From NCBI GenBank assembly GCA_007122565.1, contig SKTJ01000108.1:1-15582 (forward strand): a DNA stretch of 15,582 nt, given 5' to 3'. This document shows positions 1 through 6,602 of this stretch, one piece after another. The notes under the pieces were generated by a model, which worked only from the letters and a program-made list of their open reading frames with translations, did not search any database and was not told where the DNA came from. Made by a program: the position numbers and the translations under genes. The stretch's first letter is position 1, and each line of letters begins with the position of its first letter. This stretch comes from Syntrophomonadaceae bacterium. GTDB lineage: Bacteria; Bacillota; Dethiobacteria; DTU022; UBA8154.

Positions 1-2
1 AG

Positions 3-719
3 GCACTGGCAGCCCAGGCAATTATTGCACGCACCTTTACCCTGCAGAAAATCGCTGAAGATGGGGGAGTACCGGAACGAAATGCTCACGCTTCCACGGA
101 TATTGAAGAATTTCAGGCGTATAGTGCTGAGGATATTACAGATGAAGTGCGTAAAGCGGTTGAAATGACCCGGGGAGAGGTGGCCAGCTACAATAATGAG
201 TTTATTCGCGGTTGGTTCAGTGCTTATGCAGGGCCACGCACCGCCCTGGCTGATGAGGGGCTTGGTTTTGAAGGTGAGAATCCCCCGTATATCCATGTAG
301 TGGATGGCCCGGGGAAGGATATTATCCCTGAAGAGGAGGGGGAATGGTCTGAGAGCTTTCCCCTGGAAGCGGTGCGTAATGTGGTCAGGGAGGTGACCGG
401 TGAGGATCCGGGGGAGGTAACGAAGATGGAGATTAAGGAGTTCGGTGCCTCCGGCCGGGCTAAAATTATCCAGGTTAATGATACAGAGATCGAAGGACCG
501 GCGCTGCGTCTGGGGCTGGGCAGTACGGAAATGCGTTCCAATTTTCTTGAGGAATTAAGTGTGGAGGATGGGATGGTAAAAATGTCCGGCACCGGTTTTG
601 GTCACGGTGTGGGCCTCTGCCAGTGGGGTGCCCGCGCAATGGCGGAGAATGGCAGTTCACCGGAAGAGATAGTCCAATATTTCTATAAAGATATCACGCT
701 GGCTAAGGTCTGGGAATGA
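3..719 (+). CDS. SpoIID/LytB-domain protein, 5' partial
   Basis: This is the C-terminal part of a SpoIID/LytB-domain protein. The reading frame is open from base 3, so the start lies outside the window. SpoIID is a peptidoglycan lytic transglycosylase that works in engulfment of the forespore, and LytB-type relatives modify amidase activity. Seen in the sequence: an N-terminal AQAIIARTF segment matching the family's AQAVAARTY block, then AVEMTRGEVASYN, which corresponds to the family's ETRGEVLxYNG block, and near the C-terminus GTGFGHGVGLCQWGARAMAENG, the family's GxGxGHGVGxSQWGA signature, followed by a YFYKDITL tail. The Cys pair that many SpoIID proteins carry just before the Q-A-Y motif is absent; the segment reads STDIEEFQAY. 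The catalytic Glu region would lie upstream of the window. The ATG/GTG-like codon at 147 is internal and not the real start. The gene adjoins the sporulation genes yabP and yabQ, which supports a sporulation role, but a vegetative LytB-like role cannot be excluded. Confidence 0.9.
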   Translation, partial: ALAAQAIIARTFTLQKIAEDGGVPERNAHASTDIEEFQAYSAEDITDEVRKAVEMTRGEVASYNNEFIRGWFSAYAGPRTALADEGLGFEGENPPYIHVVDGPGKDIIPEEEGEWSESFPLEAVRNVVREVTGEDPGEVTKMEIKEFGASGRAKIIQVNDTEIEGPALRLGLGSTEMRSNFLEELSVEDGMVKMSGTGFGHGVGLCQWGARAMAENGSSPEEIVQYFYKDITLAKVWE

Positions 720-757
720 CAAGAAGCAAGAAACAAGATGCAGGAAGCAAGAGAGGC
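720..757 (+). repeat. purine-rich 7-nt periodic repeat after the spoIID-like gene
   Basis: Directly after the stop codon lies a run of degenerate 7-8 nt words (GAAGCAA, GAAACAA, GATGCAG, GAAGCAA). It is almost free of pyrimidines except C/T at fixed places. The same word family recurs after ftsH at 10888-10921. Function is unknown. Confidence 0.6.
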
Positions 758-772
758 AAAACCATGTACAAG

Positions 773-794
773 GGGCGGGTCTCCGTGCCCGCCC
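773..794 (+). repeat. GC-rich inverted repeat (GGGCGGG / CCCGCCC)
   Basis: A perfect 7-bp inverted repeat (773-779 with 788-794) with the 8-nt loop TCTCCGTG. It has no T-run after it, so it is not a standard intrinsic terminator. An 8-nt direct repeat GTACAAGG lies at 766-773 and again at 833-840, bracketing it. The motif resembles a dispersed palindromic repeat that I recall from many bacterial genomes, but this is memory and not checked. Confidence 0.5.
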
Positions 795-879
795 GCAGGC
801 TGACAGCTAATGGAACGTTTCGGAACTGGTTCGTACAAGGAAAGGACGACCCTGTGCACCTGTAATTTTATTTTTCCCG

Positions 880-909
880 TTGTTACCGCGAGGCCGCTTG
901 TCCTGTAAT
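880..909 (+). promoter_or_regulatory. possible SigA promoter for yabP-yabQ-divIC
   Basis: TTGTTA (880-885, 4/6 to TTGACA) and TGTAAT (904-909, 5/6 to TATAAT) are separated by 18 bp. A vegetative promoter is expected because divIC, the last gene of this operon, is needed for normal cell division. The match is modest. Confidence 0.3.
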
Positions 910-934
910 ATTCTTTTTCTCCCCTGCATATATT
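906..934 (+). promoter_or_regulatory. SigE-like sporulation promoter of yabP
   Basis: The -35 element TAATATT (906-912) fits the SigE consensus KMATATT at all seven places. The -10 element CATATATT (927-934) fits CATACAMT at six of eight. The distance from the ATA of the -35 to CATA is 16 bp, the usual SigE spacing. In Bacillus subtilis yabP and yabQ are SigE-dependent, so position and family agree. The predicted transcript would start about 941, giving a very short leader in which the ribosome site is nearly the 5' end. Confidence 0.6.
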
Positions 935-949
935 GCATTGGAGGAGAGG

Positions 950-1297
950 ATGAATATGGATGAAAGTAAGTTTGCCAACAGGCAGGGGTTTCAGGCGCAG
1001 CAGGGGCACCAGGGGCAGGGGCATCAGGGTCGCCACAAAATCGTTATTGATAATCGTGGGCGTATCGATATCAACGGCGTACTTAATGTGGATAGCTTTG
1101 ATGATCAGGAAATCGTCCTGGAGACAGAACAGGGTCTATTGGCCATGCGGGGAGAGGAAATGCATATCAAGCACCTAAATCTGGAGCAGGGGGAGCTGTT
1201 AATCGAAGGTTATCTGCTGGAAATGGCCTACTCAGAGAAGAAGGGTTTTTTGCGTAAAGAAAGGGGCAAATCATTTTTTGAACGGTTATTTAAATGA
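950..1297 (+). CDS. yabP: sporulation protein YabP
   Basis: YabP family, about 115 residues, needed in Bacillus subtilis for spore cortex formation and made in the mother cell. Seen: the core HKIVIDNRGRIDINGVLNVDSFDDQEIVLET matches the YabP/YqfC fold signature (a short beta-rich domain with V-x-S-F-D/N), followed by GLLAMRGEEMHIKHLNLEQGEL. The N-terminus before the core is an unusual Gln/Gly/His-rich stretch (QAQQGHQGQGHQGRH), encoded by degenerate CAGGGGCA-like repeats. Start choice: ATG at 950 follows GGAGG (940-944) by 5 nt. ATG at 956, preceded by GAGAGG, is equally possible, and the TTG at 938 is unlikely because it overlaps the ribosome site. The stop overlaps the yabQ start (ATGA), so the two are probably translationally coupled. 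Confidence 0.88.
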   Translation: MNMDESKFANRQGFQAQQGHQGQGHQGRHKIVIDNRGRIDINGVLNVDSFDDQEIVLETEQGLLAMRGEEMHIKHLNLEQGELLIEGYLLEMAYSEKKGFLRKERGKSFFERLFK

Positions 1298-1704
1298 TTA
1301 CTGCTATACCACTAAGCCAGCAGGTTATAGTATTTATTGTCATCCTGACTGCAGGGCTCCTCACAGGATTATTATTTGACCTGATGCGGGCTATTAGCAG
1401 GGTCTTGCAATTACCTAAAAGTGTTCTCTTCCTTGCAGATATGCTCCTTTCTCTGTGCGTCGCTTTTATCGTATACCAGATTCTTTATCTGTTTAACCAG
1501 GGTGAATTAAGGTTCTTCGTGTACCTTTCTTTTTTCCTGGGTATTGTCTTTTATTATTATTTTTGCAGCCGGCATCTTTACAAGCATCTAGTAAATACAT
1601 TAAAATATATAGTGAGGCTGTGGCAAGCCTGTATGAAATATTGGCATCAGGGGCGGAATGTTTGCCGCAGGGTCTTTGGTAAAACGGGGAAGACCGAGGG
1701 GTGA
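1294..1704 (+). CDS. yabQ: spore cortex biosynthesis protein YabQ
   Basis: YabQ is a mother-cell membrane protein required for cortex synthesis in Bacillus subtilis. The product has 136 residues. Three hydrophobic segments are visible at about residues 8-28, 43-65 and 71-90, and the family hallmark GLLTGLLFDLMRAISR lies between the first two, followed by a basic C-terminal tail. It starts at an ATG within the ATGA overlap with yabP and has no clear ribosome site of its own, which suggests re-initiation. Its stop codon overlaps the possible GTG start of divIC. Identification rests on the motif, topology and strict position between yabP and divIC. Confidence 0.87.
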   Translation: MITAIPLSQQVIVFIVILTAGLLTGLLFDLMRAISRVLQLPKSVLFLADMLLSLCVAFIVYQILYLFNQGELRFFVYLSFFLGIVFYYYFCSRHLYKHLVNTLKYIVRLWQACMKYWHQGRNVCRRVFGKTGKTEG

Positions 1705-2015
1705 TTGTTTTGAAAAAGGTGGTCCGTTACCCGAGTCACGCGGGAAAGAGGCTGAGCCGCAAACTGTTAACCCTGCTTTTTATTCTTTGTATGGGTATTG
1801 CAATCTATCTTTATGCTGGACAGGCTTTTATTTACTGGGAGGCCAGGGGAGAGCTTAACCAACTACTCACCCGTTTGGATGTGATCGATAAAGAGAACAT
1901 GGCCCTACAGGAAGAGATCATACTCTTGCAGGATGAGGAATATCTGGAAATTAAGGCCCGTAAGGAACTAGGGTTGGTAAGGCCGGGAGAGATTATATTT
2001 TCCGTGGGTGATTAA
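1701..2015 (+). CDS. divIC: septum formation initiator DivIC (FtsB/DivIC family)
   Basis: This is a small bitopic division protein that forms a trimeric complex with FtsL and DivIB (FtsQ) and regulates septal peptidoglycan synthesis. Seen: a short basic cytoplasmic N-terminus, one membrane segment at about residues 21-38, a predicted coiled coil at about 44-80 (LNQLLTRLDVIDKENMALQEE), and the family end signature YLEIKARKELGLVRPGE. At 104 residues it has the normal length. Start: GTG 1701 overlaps the yabQ stop (GTGA). TTG 1710 is an alternative, with GAGGGG (1696-1701) 8 nt in front of it, and by ribosome-site spacing it is the better one. It is placed in an apparent SigE operon yet should be needed during growth, so a vegetative promoter must reach it. 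Confidence 0.9.
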   Translation: MIVLKKVVRYPSHAGKRLSRKLLTLLFILCMGIAIYLYAGQAFIYWEARGELNQLLTRLDVIDKENMALQEEIILLQDEEYLEIKARKELGLVRPGEIIFSVGD

Positions 2016-2039
2016 TTTTATAATAATTGCATTAGATTA

Positions 2040-2067
2040 TTGACAATTTGTCGAAAGAGGCTATAAT
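2040..2067 (+). promoter_or_regulatory. consensus SigA promoter of yabR with Spo0A box in the spacer
   Basis: TTGACA (2040-2045) and TATAAT (2062-2067) are both perfect, with a 16-bp spacer. Transcription should start near 2074. Between the hexamers, TTTGTCGAA at 2047-2055 is a 9/9 match to the Spo0A box TTTGTCRAA. A box at this place normally blocks polymerase, so repression of yabR by phosphorylated Spo0A is the inference. Confidence 0.8.
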
Positions 2068-2112
2068 TCTAGATGGAGGCATCTATTATTTAAAGGAGGA
2101 AATTTTTTCATT

Positions 2113-2541
2113 ATGTCTTCGTTGTCAGTTGGAAGTATTGTGGAAGGGGTGGTAACTGGAATTACTAATTTTGGTGCATTTATCTTACTGCCTAATGGGG
2201 AAACGGGTCTTGTGCATATTTCGGAAGTGGCGGACAGTTATGTAAAGGATATCAACGAACATCTCCAAAAAAAAGACAAGGTCAAGGTAAAGATTCTTTC
2301 TGTTAACGGGGATGGGAAGGTAGGCCTTTCCATAAGGCGTGCTCTGAATGACGGTAAGGACACCCCTGCACCGCGCCGCGGTAGTCGCGGAGCCGGTAGC
2401 CGGCCGGTCGGGAGGACTGTTGTCTCCTTTGAAGACAAGTTGGCCAAGTTTATTAAGGAGAGCGACGAAAAACAGCATGATCTTAAGAAAAACACAGATG
2501 CAAAAAGGAGCGGGGGAAAAGGTTTCCGGCAGTTTGAGTAA
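2113..2541 (+). CDS. yabR: S1-domain RNA-binding protein YabR
   Basis: This is a 142-residue protein of the YabR / general stress protein 13 group. Residues about 6-75 form one S1 (OB-fold) RNA-binding domain, with the typical GSIVEGVVTGITNFGAFILL start, GLVHISEV and the end KVGLSIRRA. A basic low-complexity linker (PRRGSRGAGSRPVGRT) follows, then a charged tail FEDKLAKFIKESDEK that is usual in YabR. Its role in the cell is not well defined; it probably binds RNA or ribosomes. A strong ribosome site AAAGGAGG is at 2092-2099, but the ATG is 13 nt downstream, longer than usual, and I see no better in-frame start. It is transcribed from its own promoter, unlike the genes upstream. Confidence 0.88.
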   Translation: MSSLSVGSIVEGVVTGITNFGAFILLPNGETGLVHISEVADSYVKDINEHLQKKDKVKVKILSVNGDGKVGLSIRRALNDGKDTPAPRRGSRGAGSRPVGRTVVSFEDKLAKFIKESDEKQHDLKKNTDAKRSGGKGFRQFE

Positions 2542-2576
2542 ATAATCGTAACTGATACCCTGAATATGCGAAAACA

Positions 2577-2603
2577 AGTTGGACAGTTGGATAGTTGGAT
2601 AGG
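2577..2603 (+). repeat. 8-nt tandem repeat downstream of yabR
   Basis: Three near-identical units (AGTTGGAC, AGTTGGAT, AGTTGGAT) follow each other 35 nt after the stop codon of yabR. It belongs with the other short periodic repeats of this window by position and purine richness, but the word differs. Confidence 0.65.
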
Positions 2604-2805
2604 AAAAGATAAAAACGGGAAAAGCCGAACATTCCAGCCATTTTCATTGTTTGATGGTGAAAGAAAAAGAGAAAAGGAACTCCGTCTTTTAATTTTTGTG
2701 TACGGTTAACGAAATAATCTTTTGTTAATTTGGAACGTATAATGCACTAATATAGTTTTTTAAATTCCGTTTATTTTTCCCATGGAAGAAGATTAATATA
2801 GAAAT

Positions 2806-2834
2806 AAAGGCACCGTAAGGTGTCTTTTCTAATT
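2806..2834 (+). terminator. intrinsic terminator before the ppx/gppA-like gene
   Basis: AAAGGCACC (2806-2814) pairs with GGTGTCTTT (2819-2827) across a GTAA loop. It gives 9 bp with one G-U pair, and a T-rich tail follows. It lies 265 nt after yabR and about 80 nt before the next start, so it may end yabR transcripts or act as an attenuator of the next gene. Confidence 0.65.
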
Positions 2835-2911
2835 GTAACTGCTAAGAATTTGAATACCTGAGTTACTGCTAATCATGATTCGCTAGCAAAAGTTTCTTGG
2901 GAGCGATATTA

Positions 2912-3847
2912 ATGATACGGAAAGTTGGGACCAAAGTTGGGGCTATAGATCTGGGCAGTAATTCTTTACGTCTGCTGGTGGCCCTGGTACATGAAAAAGG
3001 GTTACAGCCCCTGCGCGGTGAGCTGAGGGAGACACGTCTGGGAGAAAAGCTGCACTGGGGCGGGCACCTCAACCCCCCGGCCCGGGTGCGGACGCTGGAG
3101 GCCCTTTCCGCGTTGCTGGAGATAATGGCGGAAGAGCAGGTGGAAAGTGGGATAGTGGTGGCTACCAGCGCGGTACGGGAGGCAGTTGACGGCGCCCTTT
3201 TTCTGCAGGAAATGGAAAAAATTTCTCTCTATCCTGTGCGCCTGCTCAGTGAGCGGGAAGAGGCTTATTATGGCTTCAGTGGAGCTGTCGAAAATATAGT
3301 TGGGGCGAGTAGTGCAGGGGATCTTTTAGTACTTGATTTAGGAGGGCGCAGCAGTGAGTTTGCATGGCAGGAACGGGAAACCTTCCATTATCATAGTTTT
3401 TCTTTTGGTGCGGTCAGCTTGAATGAGGCCTTTTTCCCCCCTGACTCCCGGCAGACGGCCAAAGAGTACCAAGACCTGCAAATGCATGTACGACAGGCAC
3501 TGCACTTGGAAAAATCCCTTACTGTTGCGGCGGAAAGCCGGGGCCTGGTGGGGTTGGGTGGAACGGTTACTACATTGGGGGCACTTGCACAGGAATTACA
3601 TAGTTTTGAGAGCGGTTGTGTGCACGGTTGCCGCCTGTTAAGAGAAGAGGTCGATGTGATCACACAAAAGCTCAGATGCAGGTCGCCGGCACAGCGGGCA
3701 CTCCTCCTACCCTTTGCACCGCAGCGCGCTGACATCATTACGGCGGGTGCGGCGGCCCTGTCAGCCCTGCTGGAATGCCTGGGGAAAGAGAGCCTGTATG
3801 TTTCGGAGCAGGGCCTGCTCCACGGGGTGCTGCGGGAACTATGTTGA
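2912..3847 (+). CDS. Ppx/GppA family phosphatase
   Basis: Exopolyphosphatase / pppGpp phosphohydrolase family (ASKHA fold), 311 residues, the length of the short single-module members. Seen: GAIDLGSNSLRLLV (residues 10-23, phosphate loop 1), LLSEREEAYYGF (111-122, which holds the presumed catalytic Glu of the family), LDLGGRSSEF (141-150, phosphate loop 2), and GLGGTVTTLGAL (214-225, the third nucleotide/phosphate loop). In loop 2 Arg stands where most members have a third Gly (GGGSTE). Start: ATG 2912 is preceded by GGGAG (2899-2903) with 8 nt spacing; the upstream in-frame TTG at 2897 overlaps this ribosome site and is rejected. Whether it acts on polyphosphate or pppGpp cannot be told. Such a gene is absent at this place in Bacillus subtilis; here it stands alone between yabR and spoIIE. 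Confidence 0.9.
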   Translation: MIRKVGTKVGAIDLGSNSLRLLVALVHEKGLQPLRGELRETRLGEKLHWGGHLNPPARVRTLEALSALLEIMAEEQVESGIVVATSAVREAVDGALFLQEMEKISLYPVRLLSEREEAYYGFSGAVENIVGASSAGDLLVLDLGGRSSEFAWQERETFHYHSFSFGAVSLNEAFFPPDSRQTAKEYQDLQMHVRQALHLEKSLTVAAESRGLVGLGGTVTTLGALAQELHSFESGCVHGCRLLREEVDVITQKLRCRSPAQRALLLPFAPQRADIITAGAAALSALLECLGKESLYVSEQGLLHGVLRELC

Positions 3848-3854
3848 GAAAAGG

Positions 3855-3890
3855 GTAGTCAGGAGTCAGGAGTCAGTAGTAGGAGTCAGA
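3855..3890 (+). repeat. 7-nt tandem repeat after the ppx/gppA-like gene
   Basis: Units of AGTCAGG / GAGTCAG repeat four to five times with one degenerate unit (GTAGTAG), starting 8 nt after the stop codon. A shorter copy with the same word lies at 15394-15415. Confidence 0.7.
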
Positions 3891-4141
3891 AAATTAGCAT
3901 GCACGTGAATATATGTTCTAACGTTCGGGGGTGGCTGTGGAAGCTGTCTCTGCAATTGTTTTATTGAACTGAACTGTTAAACTTTATTAATATTTCCAGC
4001 TTTTATGCTTTCCGATCGACAGTAAAATAGGAATTTTTTAACCAATATGACTGGAGAAGACGTATTATTTCCGCGAAAACAGCATTTTATTAATGATCAT
4101 GTGACTTAATGTAAAAAATAAGAATTCTTTTACCTCCCTTT

Positions 4142-4175
4142 TTTGACAGACATTTCCTGAAGGCGCCGCTATAAT
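4142..4175 (+). promoter_or_regulatory. spoIIE promoter: SigA hexamers 21 bp apart, Spo0A-activated type
   Basis: TTGACA (4143-4148) and TATAAT (4170-4175) are perfect hexamers but separated by 21 bp, too long for SigA alone. The Bacillus subtilis spoIIE and spoIIG promoters have the same odd spacing and need phosphorylated Spo0A. TTTGACAGA (4142-4150) is an 8/9 match to the reverse Spo0A box TTYGACAAA and overlaps the -35, as in spoIIG. Start of transcription is expected near 4182. Confidence 0.8.
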
Positions 4176-4193
4176 GGGGGATACAACTGTTAC

Positions 4194-4200
4194 GGGGAGG
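4194..4200 (+). promoter_or_regulatory. ribosome-binding site that fixes the spoIIE start
   Basis: GGGGAGG lies 6 nt before ATG 4207. The upstream in-frame ATG at 4174 falls inside the -10 hexamer and cannot be on the transcript. Confidence 0.8.
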
Positions 4201-4206
4201 TTTATT

Positions 4207-6384
4207 ATGTCCGAACAAATTGATACAGGAAAATGGCCCCTGCGTATGCCGAACTGGATGAAGCGGATGAAAGGACTGCGTATACCTGCGTTATTGCAAA
4301 GCGCCACCAATAAAAAAGAGCATCTGGAGTTAAGCTGGGTTTACTGGTTTTTTATTGCCCTTTTTATTGGACGAGCCTCCCTGATGGGAGAGATCATGCC
4401 GTTTTCACTTATCTTATGGGCCCTGGTGTTGCGCACCGCATTACCATGGAAACATGCTGTCACCGTAGGTATTTTGTTGGGCTGGTTAACCGTGGATGTC
4501 GGGGTCTTCCCTCCTTGGGTCCTTCCGGCCACCATGCTGCTTTGGCGCTTGCTGGATAACGGACTGACCTTGTTGCGCGGTAAAAGTATTTCTCTGATGA
4601 TCACACTGCCCCTGGCCATTTTGTTGGTACGGTTGCCCCTCTTTTATTTTATACATTTTAGTACTTATAAGGTTTTTATTACCGGGTTGGAAGTTGCTCT
4701 GGCTGTTCTTTTACCTGCATTGCTGCTCCCCCTGATGGAGTCTGTGCATCTGCGTAGTAGCGGCCGTCCTGCCCCGGAGGTTATTGTAGGGCTGGTGCTG
4801 ATCCTGTTCCTTGTCCTTTTAGGGATGACCGATGTCTTCCTGCATGAAAATATCGCACTTGTAAATATCGTGGCACCTTTTTTGGTTTTAAGTGGAGCTT
4901 ATCTGTGGGGCCCCTTCTGGGGTGTTGCGGTTGGGGTGGTTGTGGGGCTCTGCATCAGTTTTCACAACCCGGTGATGCTGCCATTCAGCGGAACGCTTGG
5001 TATTGCCGGATTCGCTGCGGGGATGTTGCGTAACCTGAGCCGCTTTTGGGTGGCAGTCGGCTATTTTCTGGTGTTACGTTTCCTTGCGTTTTACGCTCTG
5101 GAGGGGGGGTTCATTTTCACCCACTGGTGGGAAGAGGTTGTTGTAATAGCCCTTTTCCTGGCCATACCCAGTTCCAGTTGGGGAAAACTGGAAAGGATGA
5201 GCAGTTTTTTGCCTTATCGGCCGGAAGATGAGGAACGACTCCGTTTTAATATGGCTACACGGGTGAAGGATTTTGCTTCTGTATTTCGGGAACTGGCCGA
5301 GACCTTTCAGCCGATTAACGAGGCCGATTCGGATCAGTCCCGCAGGGATCTTTCTCCCCTGGTGGATTATTTCAGCCGCAGGGTTTGCAAAGAATGCGAG
5401 CATTTTAAACGCTGCTGGATCAGCGATCTCTACAATCAGTACCGGCGGGTGGTGACGATGCTTGCAGAAGTGGAAAAAGGTAACAATTTTTCGGAAAAAA
5501 TGATTCCGTTAAAGCTAAGACGCTATTGTCCCCGTCAGCGCGAGATGGTCAGGACAATGGGAAATATGCGTGAGATCTACCGGTTGCACACTTTCTGGCA
5601 GGACAAACTTCAGGAAGGACAGGTGTTGGTCTCCCAGCAGCTGGAGGGTATTTCAGCATTAATGCACGATTTGTCCCAGGAGATTAAACTTCAGACCGCA
5701 TCGGAAGTGGAACTGGTTCCCGAAGCGGTTCATTATTCGCTGGAGATCGGCGTAGCCCAGGTGGCCCGGGATGGACACAGTGTTTCCGGGGACAGTTATG
5801 CCGTTCTACCGTTAAAAGATGGGAAACAGGCTATTTTGCTCAGCGACGGCATGGGTTCGGGCAAGGAGGCGCGCCAGGCCAGCCGCTCCACAGTAAAACT
5901 AATGGAGCACCTGCTGGCAGCCGGGTTGCGTCAGGATGTGGTGCTTAACACAATCAATACTCTTTTACGTTTACGCTATCCCTCGGAAAAATTTGCAACG
6001 CTGGACCTGGCTATGCTGGATAGCCGTTCCGGGGATCTTGAGATTTACAAGCTGGGAGCCCCGCCAAGTTTTTTAAAGAATGGTGGGCTAACCAAGGTAG
6101 TCGGTTCCGGTTCCCTGCCAATTGGTATTCTGGATGAGATTACGCCGGAAAAACTTTATTTTAAGTTCAAAAGCGGGGGTACGCTGGTGATGGTTACCGA
6201 CGGTTTGTTGGAAAATCCCGCCGGGTACGAAGATAAATGGCTAGTCGGTACGCTTGACGAGATCAGGCATGATCATCCCCAGATTATCGCAGATCGTCTG
6301 ATTGAAGAGGCATGTTACCGTTGGCCCCGCGGTGTTCAGGACGATCTCACTGTCCTGGTGGGGCGCTTCCGGCCGTTAAATTAA
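4207..6384 (+). CDS. spoIIE: stage II sporulation protein E (PP2C phosphatase)
   Basis: SpoIIE dephosphorylates the anti-anti-sigma factor SpoIIAA in the forespore and so activates SigF; it also acts at the polar septum with FtsZ. The product has 725 residues, about 100 fewer than Bacillus subtilis SpoIIE. Seen: an N-terminal membrane region of about ten hydrophobic segments (residues about 44-330), a central region with the conserved VCKECEHFKRCW cysteines, and a C-terminal PP2C domain with metal-binding Asp in GDSY (D529), DGMGSG (D547) and the terminal DDLTVLVGRF (D712, D713). All core catalytic Asp residues are therefore present. The start is set by the ribosome site at 4194-4200. It is transcribed from the 21-bp-spacer promoter. 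No clear terminator follows; instead a periodic repeat begins at once. Confidence 0.96.
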   Translation: MSEQIDTGKWPLRMPNWMKRMKGLRIPALLQSATNKKEHLELSWVYWFFIALFIGRASLMGEIMPFSLILWALVLRTALPWKHAVTVGILLGWLTVDVGVFPPWVLPATMLLWRLLDNGLTLLRGKSISLMITLPLAILLVRLPLFYFIHFSTYKVFITGLEVALAVLLPALLLPLMESVHLRSSGRPAPEVIVGLVLILFLVLLGMTDVFLHENIALVNIVAPFLVLSGAYLWGPFWGVAVGVVVGLCISFHNPVMLPFSGTLGIAGFAAGMLRNLSRFWVAVGYFLVLRFLAFYALEGGFIFTHWWEEVVVIALFLAIPSSSWGKLERMSSFLPYRPEDEERLRFNMATRVKDFASVFRELAETFQPINEADSDQSRRDLSPLVDYFSRRVCKECEHFKRCWISDLYNQYRRVVTMLAEVEKGNNFSEKMIPLKLRRYCPRQREMVRTMGNMREIYRLHTFWQDKLQEGQVLVSQQLEGISALMHDLSQEIKLQTASEVELVPEAVHYSLEIGVAQVARDGHSVSGDSYAVLPLKDGKQAILLSDGMGSGKEARQASRSTVKLMEHLLAAGLRQDVVLNTINTLLRLRYPSEKFATLDLAMLDSRSGDLEIYKLGAPPSFLKNGGLTKVVGSGSLPIGILDEITPEKLYFKFKSGGTLVMVTDGLLENPAGYEDKWLVGTLDEIRHDHPQIIADRLIEEACYRWPRGVQDDLTVLVGRFRPLN

Positions 6385-6385
6385 A

Positions 6386-6516
6386 AGTTTGAAAAGATGG
6401 AAAGTTTGAAGGTTGGAAAATCAATTAAACCATTCAAAGGCCAAAGTCCAAGATCGAAAAATCAATTCAAAGTCGAAGGTCAAAGGTCCAAAGTTGAAAA
6501 TCTAAGGTTAAGTAAC
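6386..6516 (+). repeat. long 7-8 nt periodic purine-rich repeat after spoIIE
   Basis: The first part (6386-6422) has period 8 (AAGTTTGA, AAAGATGG, AAAGTTTG, AAGGTTGG). The second part (6436-6506) has period 7 around AAAGTCC / AAAGGTC / AAAGTTG. It is the longest member of the set in this window and begins 2 nt after the stop codon. Confidence 0.65.
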
Positions 6517-6602
6517 CAGTTCTAAGGGCTAATTTATATTTTGTATGGTAATATTATGCAAAGAGGTAAATATTATGCCTTAAGACGGTTTCTTAAAGAC
6601 TG

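Larger units (their letters stand above)
2542..2911 (+). other. intergenic region yabR to ppx/gppA-like gene
   Basis: This 370-bp gap holds an 8-nt tandem repeat (2577-2603), a weak AAAAG/CTTTT stem with a T-rich tail (about 2673-2698) that may end yabR, a lone TATAAT (2738-2743) without a matching -35, the intrinsic terminator at 2806-2828, and a direct repeat GTAACTGCTAA / GTTACTGCTAA (2835-2845, 2862-2872, 10/11 identical). No convincing gene is present. Confidence 0.5.
3848..4206 (+). other. spoIIE upstream region
   Basis: A gene-free stretch of 359 bp. It contains a 7-nt repeat (3855-3890), an AT-rich segment with a GTAAAA/TTTTAC inverted repeat (4111-4116, 4128-4133), a weak Spo0A-like site (TTCCGCGAA, 4069-4077, 6/9), and the spoIIE promoter at 4143-4175. 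I see no small gene or RNA. Confidence 0.5.

Noticed and set aside
4028..4055. ATAGGAATT upstream of spoIIE as a SigH -35.
   Set aside because: No RNNGAAT lies 11-12 bp downstream; the closest, TGACTG, does not fit.
2542..4206. Search for tRNA genes between yabR and spoIIE, where Bacillus subtilis has them.
   Set aside because: No T-loop or acceptor pairing was found in either gap.
4174..4206. Longer SpoIIE start at ATG 4174.
   Set aside because: The codon lies inside the -10 hexamer; ATG 4207 has a good ribosome site.
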